NCBI GenBank assembly: GCA_021804825.1 | Contig: JAJZGX010000012.1 | Span: 1 to 39,130 of the forward strand | DNA length: 39,130 nt | DNA from: Pseudomonadota bacterium | GTDB lineage: Bacteria > Pseudomonadota > Alphaproteobacteria > Rhizobiales > Beijerinckiaceae | Direction: 5' to 3' | Shown: piece by piece, positions 17,949 to 26,257 of the stretch | Position numbering within the stretch: the stretch's first letter is position 1 | How the letters are laid out: every line of letters begins with the position of its first letter | Program-made: the position numbers and the translations under genes | Notes under the pieces: generated by a model | What the model was told of the DNA's origin: nothing | Databases searched by the model: none | What the model saw: the letters and a program-made list of their open reading frames with translations, nothing else

Positions 17949-19081
17949 TTCGCAGCTCCGCTGTTAAACATCTGGTTCAAGGGCAGATAGGGCACAGCAC
18001 CCTTGCCAATGGACGGGTCGATAATGATCTTTTTGGCGCCCTCCAACACGGTCTCCATGGTTTCGAGATAGAGCCGCTGACGGGTCAGGTCAGGCGCCAG
18101 TTTGAATTGCGTGTCGATCTGCGAGAAGCGCGAGGCCTCACCTGTTGCCTGCGCCACCGTCTGCTCGCGATAGGCCTTGGCCGCCTGCACGATCGCGGCC
18201 GCCGCGCCGCGTGCTTCAGGCACGACCTTGTTGCGATAGGCATCCGCCTCGTTTTGCAGCCGCTGCATGTCCTGCTGCGCCGCCGTCACATCCTTGAACG
18301 CGGCGATGACCTGCTGGGGCGGATCGACCGACAGCAATTGCACCTGCAAGATCAGAATGCCGGCCTTGTATTGATTGAGCGTGGCCTGTGTCAGGTCCTG
18401 CGCCTGTTGCTCGACGCGGGTGCGATCAACGGTCAGCAGCTTCTGGATTTCGCTTTTGCCGACGATCTCGCGCATCGAGCTTTCTGCGACCGCCTTCACC
18501 GTGCCCTCGCGGTTGGCGAGGTTGAAGGCGTAATCCTCGGGATGGGCAGGATCGATCTGCCAGATCACGCGGAATTTCACATCCGCGATATTTTCATCCC
18601 CCGTGAGCATCAGGCTTTCGGAAGGCACATCAACCGCCGCCGACCCGCGCCCGGCGCGCTCGCCGATGTCGATGGAATTGCGATCAGTCACAGGGAGTTT
18701 GATGACCGAACCGGCCGGATAGGGCCAGTTATAGTTCAATCCTGGCTCGGTCTTGCCGACATAGCGGCCAAAATGCAGGTTGAGGCCCACCTCATTGGCG
18801 CCCACGGTATAAAAGCCGGTGAGCGACCAAAGCAACAGCCCGACAAGCACCAGCAAGGCCATGCCGGGGCCGGAAATGCCGCCATGGGGCGCAAAGCCGC
18901 GCAAAGCCCCGGCGAGGCGCTGCAGGACATCATCAAAATTCGGCGGCTCATTGCCACTGCCGCCCCCGCCACCACCGCCGCCGCCACTTGGCGGGCGCGG
19001 CGTCTGGCCCCACGGCCCCTGCACCGGGCCTTTGCCGCCATTTCCATCATTCGGGGTGTTCCAGGGCATAGGGCCAATCAT
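17945..19081 (-). CDS. hflK: HflK, SPFH-domain modulator of FtsH protease
   Basis: A 378-residue partner of HflC. The N-terminus is a cytosolic Gly/Pro-rich region with a run of nine glycines (about 36-44), encoded by a GGC/GGT tract near 18960-18990. One transmembrane segment follows (GMALLVLVGLLLWSLTGFYTV), then the SPFH domain (GANEVGLNLHFGRYVGKTEP, TGDENIADVKFRVIWQI, VQLLSVDPPQQVIAAFKDV) and a long coiled coil. The start may be the ATG at 19081 or the ATG at 19069 (MPWNTPNDGNGG), which resembles other HflK N-termini; neither has a clear Shine-Dalgarno. It lies 15 bases after folA. Confidence 0.96.
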   Translation of the reverse strand: MIGPMPWNTPNDGNGGKGPVQGPWGQTPRPPSGGGGGGGGGSGNEPPNFDDVLQRLAGALRGFAPHGGISGPGMALLVLVGLLLWSLTGFYTVGANEVGLNLHFGRYVGKTEPGLNYNWPYPAGSVIKLPVTDRNSIDIGERAGRGSAAVDVPSESLMLTGDENIADVKFRVIWQIDPAHPEDYAFNLANREGTVKAVAESSMREIVGKSEIQKLLTVDRTRVEQQAQDLTQATLNQYKAGILILQVQLLSVDPPQQVIAAFKDVTAAQQDMQRLQNEADAYRNKVVPEARGAAAAIVQAAKAYREQTVAQATGEASRFSQIDTQFKLAPDLTRQRLYLETMETVLEGAKKIIIDPSIGKGAVPYLPLNQMFNSGAAK

Positions 19082-19096
19082 CCAATTTTGGAGAAA

Positions 19097-19648
19097 CTAA
19101 AGTGACGCCTTATAGGCGAGCGTCGCTGGGGCCGCAATGCGTGCGTATGACGCGTGCCGCCAGCCAAAATCATCACCTTTTGCCCTTGTCATCTCGGAGC
19201 GCTCCAGCAAGTGCCATTGCGCGGCGATGATCGGCGGGAACATCACATCGCCGCTGACATCCGCATCGACCTCGGTGATGATCAGGCGCGTCGCGCGGTC
19301 GATGAGCGCGCCATAAAGCACACCGCCGCCGACCACCATGATTTCGCTGACGCCCATCGCCGCAGCAAGGGTCGCCGCGCGCGCCAGGCCTTCGTCAAGG
19401 TCATGGGCAACATGAACCCCCTCCACGGCAAAATCCTTCTCATGCGTCAGCACCACGCTTTCGCGGCCGGGCAATGCCCGCCCGATCGATTGAAACGTGC
19501 GCCGCCCCATCAGCATCGGATGGCCCCATGTCGTCTGACGAAAGTGCCGCAGATCACCCGGAAGGTGCCAGGGCAGCGTGCCGTCACGGCCCATGACGCC
19601 ATTGCGCGCCACCGCGGCGACCAGAGTCAGGCCCGGCGATGCGCTCAT
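19097..19648 (-). CDS. folA: Dihydrofolate reductase
   Basis: A 183-residue NADPH-dependent enzyme that regenerates tetrahydrofolate from the dihydrofolate made by ThyA. The N-terminal [32 protein letters not shown] holds the M20-type loop and the catalytic Asp (PGDLRHF). [16 protein letters not shown] and [11 protein letters not shown] are the two NADP-binding segments. [18 protein letters not shown] ends the conserved core, followed by about 30 residues. The ATG overlaps the thyA TGA by four bases. This physical coupling of the two enzymes of the thymidylate cycle is common in proteobacteria. Confidence 0.97.
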   Translation of the reverse strand: MSASPGLTLVAAVARNGVMGRDGTLPWHLPGDLRHFRQTTWGHPMLMGRRTFQSIGRALPGRESVVLTHEKDFAVEGVHVAHDLDEGLARAATLAAAMGVSEIMVVGGGVLYGALIDRATRLIITEVDADVSGDVMFPPIIAAQWHLLERSEMTRAKGDDFGWRHASYARIAAPATLAYKASL

Positions 19649-20454
19649 ACCGCGACCGGCGCCCTGATCAAGGGCCAGGGCGTGTAATTCTCGAATGAAA
19701 TGTCATCGAAGGTGAAATCGAACAGCGACGTGACGGCGGGGTTCAGCTGCAATTGCGGCAGGTCTTTGGGCGCGCGCGACAATTGCAGGCGCGCTTGCTC
19801 GACATGGTTGAGGTAAAGATGCACATCGCCAAAGCTGAGAACGAAATCACCGGCCTCCATGCCGCACACCTGCGCCACCATCGCCGTCAGCAGCGCGTAG
19901 CTGGCAATGTTGAACGGCACACCCAGAAAAATATCCGCCGAGCGCTGGTAGAGCTGGCAGGACAGGCGCTTTTGTCCCTGGCGCGTTTCGGCGACATGGA
20001 ACTGGAACAGGCAATGGCACGGGGCGAGCGCCATTTGCGGAATATCAGCCGGGTTCCAGGCCGAGACGATCAGGCGGCGCGAAAAGGGATTGCGCTTGAT
20101 CTCGGCAACGACATCGCTGATCTGGTCGATGACCGCGCCCGAGGGCGTCAGCCAATGCCGCCATTGCGCGCCATAAACCGGCCCGAGATCGCCATTTTCA
20201 TCGGCCCATTCATCCCAGATCGAGACGCCATGCTGCTTGAGATAGGCTATGTTGGTATCACCGGCCAGGAACCACAGCAATTCATGCACAATGGATTTGA
20301 GATGCAGCTTCTTGGTGGTCATCAACGGGAAGCCTGCCCCAAGATCGAAGCGCAACTGCGCCCCGAACCGCGACAGCGTGCCGGTGCCGGTGCGGTCGCT
20401 TTTCGGCGTGCCACGCACCAGAATATCCTGCATCAGATCGAGATAGGCCTGCAT
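19645..20454 (-). CDS. thyA: Thymidylate synthase
   Basis: Converts dUMP and methylene-tetrahydrofolate to dTMP and dihydrofolate. At 269 residues it is close to the 264 of E. coli Thy[20 protein letters not shown] is the phosphate-binding N-terminus. [12 protein letters not shown] contains the catalytic Cys, C146, at the same number as in E. coli. [22 protein letters not shown] and [14 protein letters not shown] complete the nucleotide and folate site. It is cotranscribed with folA (four-base overlap) and lies 34 bases after the CPBP protease gene. Confidence 0.98.
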   Translation of the reverse strand: MQAYLDLMQDILVRGTPKSDRTGTGTLSRFGAQLRFDLGAGFPLMTTKKLHLKSIVHELLWFLAGDTNIAYLKQHGVSIWDEWADENGDLGPVYGAQWRHWLTPSGAVIDQISDVVAEIKRNPFSRRLIVSAWNPADIPQMALAPCHCLFQFHVAETRQGQKRLSCQLYQRSADIFLGVPFNIASYALLTAMVAQVCGMEAGDFVLSFGDVHLYLNHVEQARLQLSRAPKDLPQLQLNPAVTSLFDFTFDDISFENYTPWPLIRAPVAV

Positions 20455-20470
20455 GGAAGGTGCCCCACAT

Positions 20471-20506
20471 TCAGGGTTTGGCGGTCACTCAGGGTTTGGC
20501 GGTCAC
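20471..20506. repeat. Perfect 18-bp tandem duplication at the CPBP gene stop codon
   Basis: TCAGGGTTTGGCGGTCAC occurs twice without a gap (20471-20488 and 20489-20506). Read on the minus strand each copy encodes Val-Thr-Ala-Lys-Pro-stop. The first copy met by ribosomes ends the CPBP protein, and the second lies in the gap before thyA. It is a recent-looking slippage or duplication event with no coding effect. Confidence 0.9.
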
Positions 20507-21250
20507 ATAGGCCAGAAACAACGCCGAGGCATTGAACAGGCCGTGAATCACAATCGTTGGCTTGATCGAGCCATAACGCTCCCGCGCGTAAGCGAGCAAC
20601 AGGCCCACCGGAAAAATCAACAGGGCATAAAAAGCGCCCGAGAGAATGTGCATGAATGCAAACAAGCCAGCCGTGATCAGGGCGGTGGCCCCAAAAGCCT
20701 TGCGGGTGCGCAACGCTGTGAACAGCCAGCCGCGAAACAGCATTTCCTCGCAGATCGGCGCGATGACCACGGCAACGGCAAACAGCATCAACCATCCCGA
20801 AAGGCTGGTCGGGGTTGGCGGCATATCGGCAGCTTGCGGTGCGACGGCCCCGAGCAGCAGGCTCGACGTTAAATTGACGGCAGGCGCTATCACCAAAGCC
20901 AGCCACCAGAATTGCCGGTCACCGAACCAGTCATGGAAAGCTACCCGCAGTTTCAGCGGCGCATTGACGCCGAATTTCGCCACCACCCACATGGTCACGA
21001 AAAATGCCGCATAGAACATGGCCGTGATGCTGTAGATCAGCGCCGACATGATCCCCGTCTTGTCTGGCACCTGCGCCTTGATGCTGTCGAGCACCAGCAC
21101 CATCGCATGGTGGCCGGCCATCAGAGCGAACACCAGCCAGACCAGACTGCCGACCAAAACACCGGCCATCGTGCCGAAAATCAGAATGGCAACGAAGCTG
21201 AGCGACAGTTCGAGATAGGAAATGGGCGGCAAAGTCTCTGGCTGTTGCAT
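20489..21250 (-). CDS. CPBP-family intramembrane metalloprotease
   Basis: A 253-residue polytopic membrane protein with the CPBP (CaaX protease and bacteriocin-processing, ABI/Rce1) domain. Six to seven hydrophobic segments are visible, for example FVAILIFGTMAGVLVGSLVWL, MFYAAFFVTMWVVAKF and WLALVIAPAVNLTSSLLLGA. The catalytic signature is EEMLFRGWLF (E168, E169, R173), with the two further metal-site motifs around H201 (FAFMHILSG) and H236-N240 (IVIHGLFN). The ATG at 21250 is chosen because GAGG stands 6 bases upstream (complement of 21257-21260); an ATG at 21268 lacks one. Substrate is unknown. It seems to head the thyA-folA-hflKC transcript, 34 bases before thyA. Confidence 0.87.
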   Translation of the reverse strand: MQQPETLPPISYLELSLSFVAILIFGTMAGVLVGSLVWLVFALMAGHHAMVLVLDSIKAQVPDKTGIMSALIYSITAMFYAAFFVTMWVVAKFGVNAPLKLRVAFHDWFGDRQFWWLALVIAPAVNLTSSLLLGAVAPQAADMPPTPTSLSGWLMLFAVAVVIAPICEEMLFRGWLFTALRTRKAFGATALITAGLFAFMHILSGAFYALLIFPVGLLLAYARERYGSIKPTIVIHGLFNASALFLAYVTAKP

Positions 21251-21464
21251 GTCATGCCTCACGCGCATCACTCCATTCGCTGGCACCGAAACGACGCGCT
21301 TCCTGGCGCCGACTAGCCCTGAGCCGCGCCAGTGCAGCGCCAACGCGTGAAAATCGGCACGGATGAATCACGGCAAGGCGACACCCCTGCTCGAATCAGA
21401 ACCGTCTTTGTGCCGTCCTAATCGGTTTTCCGGATTTTGGCGACAGGTAACTTGAACGCTGCCC

Positions 21465-22751
21465 CTAGGCCGCATTGGTCATGGCGGCGACGCCGGAACC
21501 GGGCGCGTCGAAGGCGACGCGGTTGCGCCCCTGCGCCTTGGCTTCATAAAGCAGGCGATCTGCCCGCTTCATCAGGCCGGCAAAATCGCCGCAGGAGCCA
21601 TCGAGTTCGGCGACGCCGGCGCTGACTGTCAGGCTAAGTTGGCTGCCATTGATGATCAGCGGGTTGGCCTCGACCCGCCGCCGGATGCGTTCCGAAATCA
21701 CCATGGCGCCTTCGCTGGTGGTATCGGGCAGCAGGATGACATATTCCTCGCCACCGATACGGGCCACAAAATCGGTCGAGCGCTTGCTGTCGCGGCAGAT
21801 ATTGGCAACATGGCAGATGGCGCGATCACCAATATCATGCCCAAAATCGTCATTGACCCGCTTGAACCGGTCAATATCCAGCAGGATGATGGCCATCGGG
21901 GTCTTTTCACGGCGCGCCCGCTCGAAATCGCGGTGGGCGATGACATTGAGCTGACGACGGTTGGCAAGCCCGGTCAGGCCATCGAGATTGGCGAGGTCTT
22001 CAAGACGTGCCGCTTCATCGACCATGTCGGTCACATCAGTATAATTCAACATGCGCCCGCCATCCGGCAGAACTGCACAGGTGAAGCGGATTTTCTTGCC
22101 GTCAGCCAGTTTCAGCAGCACGGGCTGGGGATTGCCCGAACGCACGAAGGCAATGCGCTCCTTGACGAGATTGTTCTGCTGATCGGGTTCGACATCATAA
22201 GCGCCGCCCGCCAGTGCAGTATTGACGACCTGAAAATAAAGCGGCTTGCGCTCGATGAAAGCCGGGAAAAACCGGAAAAGCCGCATGAACACCTGATTGG
22301 CAAATTGCACGCGCATTTCGCCATCCAGAACCGCGACGCCATCTTTCGAGCAATCCAGCGCCTCGCGTAGACTGCGCAATTCGCGGGTGGCCTTGCTCGC
22401 CTCGATACGGGCAAGCAATGTGCGGCGCAGCAGGCTGCGCAACAGCCGGGCCAGCAGCGCCACTGCACAGCTGACACTTGGCAGACCAATGATCGCGAAG
22501 CCACGCAAATACTGCATATCGCCAGTTATGACTGCGGAATTACGAAACGAAATTGCCGCGTAGAGCGAGAATCCGAACGTCATGGCAATGCCGAGCAAGG
22601 CCGAGGCTGACACGGTTTCGATCACGATCAGGGCGGAAACCATCATGCTGCACGACAACAGCGCCAATTTGTCGGGTGCCCAAAGGTGAAGCGCGCTGCA
22701 CAACACAGCGGCAAGTAAGGGCACAACAAATGAAACTCTATTCTTGCGCAT
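21465..22751 (-). CDS. Membrane-bound PAS-GGDEF diguanylate cyclase
   Basis: A 428-residue signalling protein predicted to make cyclic di-GMP from two GTP. The N-terminus has three or four hydrophobic segments (about 7-25, 33-70, 84-108), followed by a short coiled region and a PAS-like domain (about 128-240). The PAS-like part includes ALDCSKDGVAVLDGEMRVQFAN and the closing MLNYTDVTDMVDEAA. The GGDEF domain runs from LANLDGLTGLANRRQLN to the C-terminus. Its active-site loop is GGEEY (333-337), a functional variant, and RSTD (324-327) fits the RxxD inhibitory I-site, so product inhibition is likely. The ATG at 22751 is chosen for AGAGGA 7-8 bases upstream. No EAL domain and no linked c-di-GMP target are present. 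The gene appears to be a single transcription unit. Confidence 0.9.
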   Translation of the reverse strand: MRKNRVSFVVPLLAAVLCSALHLWAPDKLALLSCSMMVSALIVIETVSASALLGIAMTFGFSLYAAISFRNSAVITGDMQYLRGFAIIGLPSVSCAVALLARLLRSLLRRTLLARIEASKATRELRSLREALDCSKDGVAVLDGEMRVQFANQVFMRLFRFFPAFIERKPLYFQVVNTALAGGAYDVEPDQQNNLVKERIAFVRSGNPQPVLLKLADGKKIRFTCAVLPDGGRMLNYTDVTDMVDEAARLEDLANLDGLTGLANRRQLNVIAHRDFERARREKTPMAIILLDIDRFKRVNDDFGHDIGDRAICHVANICRDSKRSTDFVARIGGEEYVILLPDTTSEGAMVISERIRRRVEANPLIINGSQLSLTVSAGVAELDGSCGDFAGLMKRADRLLYEAKAQGRNRVAFDAPGSGVAAMTNAA

Positions 22752-22881
22752 CCAGTGATCCTCTAGGGAACCGATTGCCACCTGCGCCGATAAAATTCCC
22801 TTAATCCGATACCCCGAGTTTGATTCTTGCGATATAATTCACGACTCTACGTCATTAGATGATGAATAAAATGCCAACCAA

Positions 22882-22904
22882 GAGTCTTAAGAAGCCTTAA
22901 ACTC
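22882..22904 (-). terminator. Candidate terminator hairpin at the helicase 3' end
   Basis: A stem of nine pairs with one bulged base (GAGT + TTAAG against CTTAA + ACTC around loop AAGC) overlaps the helicase stop codon. On the minus strand it is followed by a T-rich but interrupted run (TTGGTTGGCATTTTATTC). It may end the slt-hydrolase-helicase transcript before the GGDEF gene's own promoter. Strength is doubtful because the stem is AT-rich. Confidence 0.4.
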
Positions 22905-25230
22905 AAGCCGTTCCGGCCGAAACATAGGCTTGCAGCACCATGCGGCGCCCGGCGTGATCGAAATCCACCGTCAGTTTGTTGCCATCGGTTGCAGCCACTG
23001 AACCGGCCCCGAATTTCTGGTGAAACACCCGCGCGCCGGGCTTGTAACTGGATGTTGCCGAGGAATGGGCAATCAGCGTGCCTTCGATCTCGGCCGGCCC
23101 GCGCGTCCGGCCACTGCCGGTCTGGCTCTGGCGGTTGGACTGGGCGCGTTGCCAGCCTGGCGTCGCATAGGACGAGGCAAATTTATCCATGGTTGCAAAG
23201 CGCGAGGCGCCATAGCCGCCATAGCCTGATCCTTGCGCGGCTTCCACCACCTCGACATTGGCCTCGGGCAATTCGTCGATGAACCGCGAGGGCACGGTCG
23301 ATTGCCACAGGCCACGAATACGCCGGTTGGTGGCAAAATACAGCTTGAGGCGATGGCGCGCCCGCGTCAGCCCCACATAGGCGAGCCGACGCTCCTCCTC
23401 GAGCCCGGCAGCCCCGCTCTCATCGAGCGCACGCTGGTGCGGAAACAACCCCTCCTCCCAGCCGGGCAAGAACACCGTATCGAATTCCAGACCCTTGGCG
23501 GCGTGCAGCGTCATGATCGACACCCGCGGCTCGTCGCTTTCAGCCTGCGTGTCCATCACCAGCGACACGTGCTCCAGAAATGCCGCCAGATCGGGAAACG
23601 GCTCCATCGAGCGCACAAGTTCCTTGAGGTTGTCGAGCCGACCCGCCGCTTCCGCGGTTTTGTCCTTCTGCCACATGTCGGTATAGCCCGATTCCTCCAG
23701 CACCAATTCGGCCAGCACATTTTGCGGCAGGCGCTCGGCCTCGCCCCGCCAGCGGGCAAAATCCGCCAGCAAGGCACGCAAGGTCTGGCGCGGCTTCGGC
23801 TTGATCTCGTCGGTCTCGACCAGCGTCGCCGCCGCCATCATCATCGGCAGCGAGGCGCGGCGGGCATAATCATGCAGTTGCTGCAAGGTTGCATCGCCAA
23901 GCCCGCGCTTGGGCACATTGGCAATGCGCTCGAAAGCCAGATCATCGGCCGGTTGCGCGACGCAGCGCAAATAGGCCAAGGCATCGCGGATTTCGGCGCG
24001 CTCATAGAATTTCGGCCCGCCGATCACCCGATAGGGCAGCCCCAGCGTGACGAAGCGCTCTTCAAACTCGCGCATCTGGAACGAGGCCCGCACCAAAATC
24101 GCCATTTCATCGAGCGAATGCTTGGCGCGCTGCAACTGCTCGATTTCTTCGCCAACGCTGCGCGCTTCTTCTTCCGAATCCCACAGCCCGGTGACCGTGG
24201 GACGCTCGCCCTTGTCACCATCTGTGAACAGGGTTTTGCCGAGCCGCCCGCGATTATGGGCGATCAAATGCGAGGCCGCCGCCAGAATATGGCCGCTGGA
24301 GCGATAATTGCGCTCAAGCCGGATCACCTTGGCACCGGGAAAATCCTTCTCGAAGCGCAAGATATTATCGACATCCGCGCCGCGCCAGCCGTAGATCGAC
24401 TGGTCATCATCGCCAACGCAGCAGATATTGGCAGGTTCGCTGCCTTGCGGGCGCGCCGCCAGCAGACGCAACCACAGATACTGCACACTGTTGGTGTCCT
24501 GATATTCGTCGACCAGCATATAACGAAAGCGCCGCTGATATTCCGACAGAATATCCGGGTTTTCGCGAAACAGCCGCACCGTCTCCACCAGCAGATCACC
24601 GAAATCCGCCGCATTGAGGATTTTCAGGCGCTCCTGATAATCGCGATAGAGCGCCAGCGCCCGACCGCCAGCGAAATGTTCCGCTTCGCCCGCCGGCACC
24701 TGGTCCGGCGTCAGTCCCCGGTTTTTCCACGTATCGATCTGGAAGGCCAGCGCCCGGGCCGGCCAGCGCTTTTCATCGATGTTCTGCGCCTTCAGCACCT
24801 GTTTCAGCAGCCTGATCTGATCATCGGTGTCGAGAATGCTGAAGCTGGATTTCAGCCCGACCAATTCGGCATGACGGCGCAGGATCTTGGTCGACATGGC
24901 GTGGAAAGTGCCAAGCCAGGGCATGCCCTCCGCCATCGGCCCGGCCAGATGCACGACACGTTCGCGCATTTCGCGCGCCGCCTTGTTGGTGAAAGTCACG
25001 GCCAGAATTTCAAAGGCCCGCGCCCGCCCCTGCGCCAGAATATGCGCGATGCGTGTGGTCAGCACCCGGGTCTTGCCTGTGCCCGCGCCAGCCAGCACCA
25101 GTACGGCGCCATCAAGCGTTTCGACGCCGGCCCGCTGCTCGGGGTTGAGCGCTTCGAGATAGCGGGCCGGGGCCGCCCCCGCCATGGCACGGGCTGCCAG
25201 GCCCATGGGTTTGGGCGCATTCAGTGACAT
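22903..25230 (-). CDS. UvrD/PcrA-type superfamily 1 DNA helicase
   Basis: A 3'-5' DNA helicase of 775 residues acting in nucleotide excision repair, replication restart and removal of RecA. Helicase motifs occur in order: LNPEQRAGVETLDG (Q motif), VLAGAGTGKTRVLTTRI (Walker A), LAVTFTNKAAREMRERV (Ia), MLVDEYQDTNSVQY (II), CVGDDDQSIYGWRGAD (III), RLERNYRSS (IV), VSIMTLHAAKGLEFDTVFLPGWEEGLFPH (V) and RRLAYVGLTRARHRL (VI). The C-terminus, GARVFHQKFGAGSVAATDGNKLTVDF, is the Tudor-like domain that binds RNA polymerase in PcrA. UvrD and PcrA are functional equivalents, so no symbol is forced. It follows the alpha/beta hydrolase gene by 75 bases. The start is the ATG at 25230, without a strong Shine-Dalgarno. 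Confidence 0.96.
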   Translation of the reverse strand: MSLNAPKPMGLAARAMAGAAPARYLEALNPEQRAGVETLDGAVLVLAGAGTGKTRVLTTRIAHILAQGRARAFEILAVTFTNKAAREMRERVVHLAGPMAEGMPWLGTFHAMSTKILRRHAELVGLKSSFSILDTDDQIRLLKQVLKAQNIDEKRWPARALAFQIDTWKNRGLTPDQVPAGEAEHFAGGRALALYRDYQERLKILNAADFGDLLVETVRLFRENPDILSEYQRRFRYMLVDEYQDTNSVQYLWLRLLAARPQGSEPANICCVGDDDQSIYGWRGADVDNILRFEKDFPGAKVIRLERNYRSSGHILAAASHLIAHNRGRLGKTLFTDGDKGERPTVTGLWDSEEEARSVGEEIEQLQRAKHSLDEMAILVRASFQMREFEERFVTLGLPYRVIGGPKFYERAEIRDALAYLRCVAQPADDLAFERIANVPKRGLGDATLQQLHDYARRASLPMMMAAATLVETDEIKPKPRQTLRALLADFARWRGEAERLPQNVLAELVLEESGYTDMWQKDKTAEAAGRLDNLKELVRSMEPFPDLAAFLEHVSLVMDTQAESDEPRVSIMTLHAAKGLEFDTVFLPGWEEGLFPHQRALDESGAAGLEEERRLAYVGLTRARHRLKLYFATNRRIRGLWQSTVPSRFIDELPEANVEVVEAAQGSGYGGYGASRFATMDKFASSYATPGWQRAQSNRQSQTGSGRTRGPAEIEGTLIAHSSATSSYKPGARVFHQKFGAGSVAATDGNKLTVDFDHAGRRMVLQAYVSAGTA

Positions 25231-25305
25231 GGGGCGATAATCCGAATCATGACACTAATGTGGGGTGTCGGGGCGCACTTGTCGAATGCCCCGCAAGCCC
25301 CCTCG

Positions 25306-26217
25306 TTACGCGTGTTCCAGAAAATTAGCGATGGCGCTGATCGTCGGCTGATCGCGCAGCAGCGGCGCATGGCCCTGCCCTTTCACGACAAAACCCCGGC
25401 ACTGGGGATGACGAACCTGCATAGCCGCGAATGTCGCCTCCGAAAGCAAATCCGACATGTCGCCGCGCAGCACCAGCACAGGTATGGCCCGCATCGCCTC
25501 GAACTGCGGCCAGAGATCGGCTTGCGGCGCATCGAGATCGAGCGAGGCCAGAGTGTTGGCGAGCTTCGCATCATAGCGCGGTGTCAGCTTGCCTTTGACC
25601 TCGTGAAATATCTGACGCGCAAAGGCCTTCCAATCATCGTCGCTGAGCGCCGGAAAATGATTGCTGGACACGGTTTTCAACAGATTTTCTGCATCCGTCC
25701 ACGATTGTGGCTGCGGCATTTTTCCAACATAGGATTTGATCCGCGCCAGACCCTTGGGCTCCAGCACCGGGCCGATGTCATTGAGAACGAGGGCGCTGAT
25801 CAGGTTGGGCCGCATCGCCGCCAGCACCATGGAATTGAGGCCGCCCCGCGACGTGCCGATAAATTGGGCTCGGGTGATCGACAACGCCGTGAGTGCAGCG
25901 ATGATGTCGGTGCTCTCCACAGTGACATTGTAATTGTGCCAGTCGGGATCAAAATCCGACAGACCGCGCCCGCGATAATCAATGGCAATGACGCGGCGCG
26001 GTGGCCCCGCCTGACCCGAAGCAAGAGCTTCAGCCAGCCCCTCGAAATCCGCGCTGTTGCGGGTCAGCCCTGCCAGACAAACCACCGGCAGCAGCGTGCT
26101 ATGGCCCGCGTCATAGTCGCGCACATGCAGGCGCAACCCGTCCTGCATGGTGATGAAATGGCTCTGATAAAGGGGAGACGCATGGGTCAAGGGCGCACCT
26201 GTCGCTGGCTGAAACAT
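25306..26217 (-). CDS. Alpha/beta-fold hydrolase
   Basis: A 303-residue single-domain alpha/beta hydrolase. The oxyanion region is VVCLAGLTRNSADFEGLAEAL and IAIDYRGRGLSDFDP. The nucleophile elbow is FIGTSRGGLNSM with Ser at about 123. The likely acid is the Asp of VLRGDMSDLLSE (about 253) and the base is the His of KGQGHAPLL (about 283). A helical lid lies between. Substrate is unknown; the fold includes esterases, lipases and dehalogenases. It sits 40 bases after the lytic transglycosylase gene and 75 before the helicase gene, so it is likely cotranscribed with them, without an evident functional connection. Confidence 0.85.
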   Translation of the reverse strand: MFQPATGAPLTHASPLYQSHFITMQDGLRLHVRDYDAGHSTLLPVVCLAGLTRNSADFEGLAEALASGQAGPPRRVIAIDYRGRGLSDFDPDWHNYNVTVESTDIIAALTALSITRAQFIGTSRGGLNSMVLAAMRPNLISALVLNDIGPVLEPKGLARIKSYVGKMPQPQSWTDAENLLKTVSSNHFPALSDDDWKAFARQIFHEVKGKLTPRYDAKLANTLASLDLDAPQADLWPQFEAMRAIPVLVLRGDMSDLLSEATFAAMQVRHPQCRGFVVKGQGHAPLLRDQPTISAIANFLEHA

Positions 26218-26257
26218 CTGGCTTCAGCATAGCGCAATGGCGCGCGTCGTCGAGAGG

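Noticed and set aside
23233-25227. A 664-codon open frame antisense to the helicase gene
   Set aside because: High-GC codon use keeps the opposite strand open. The translation is rich in Arg, His and Gln with no domain, while the helicase frame has all seven motifs.
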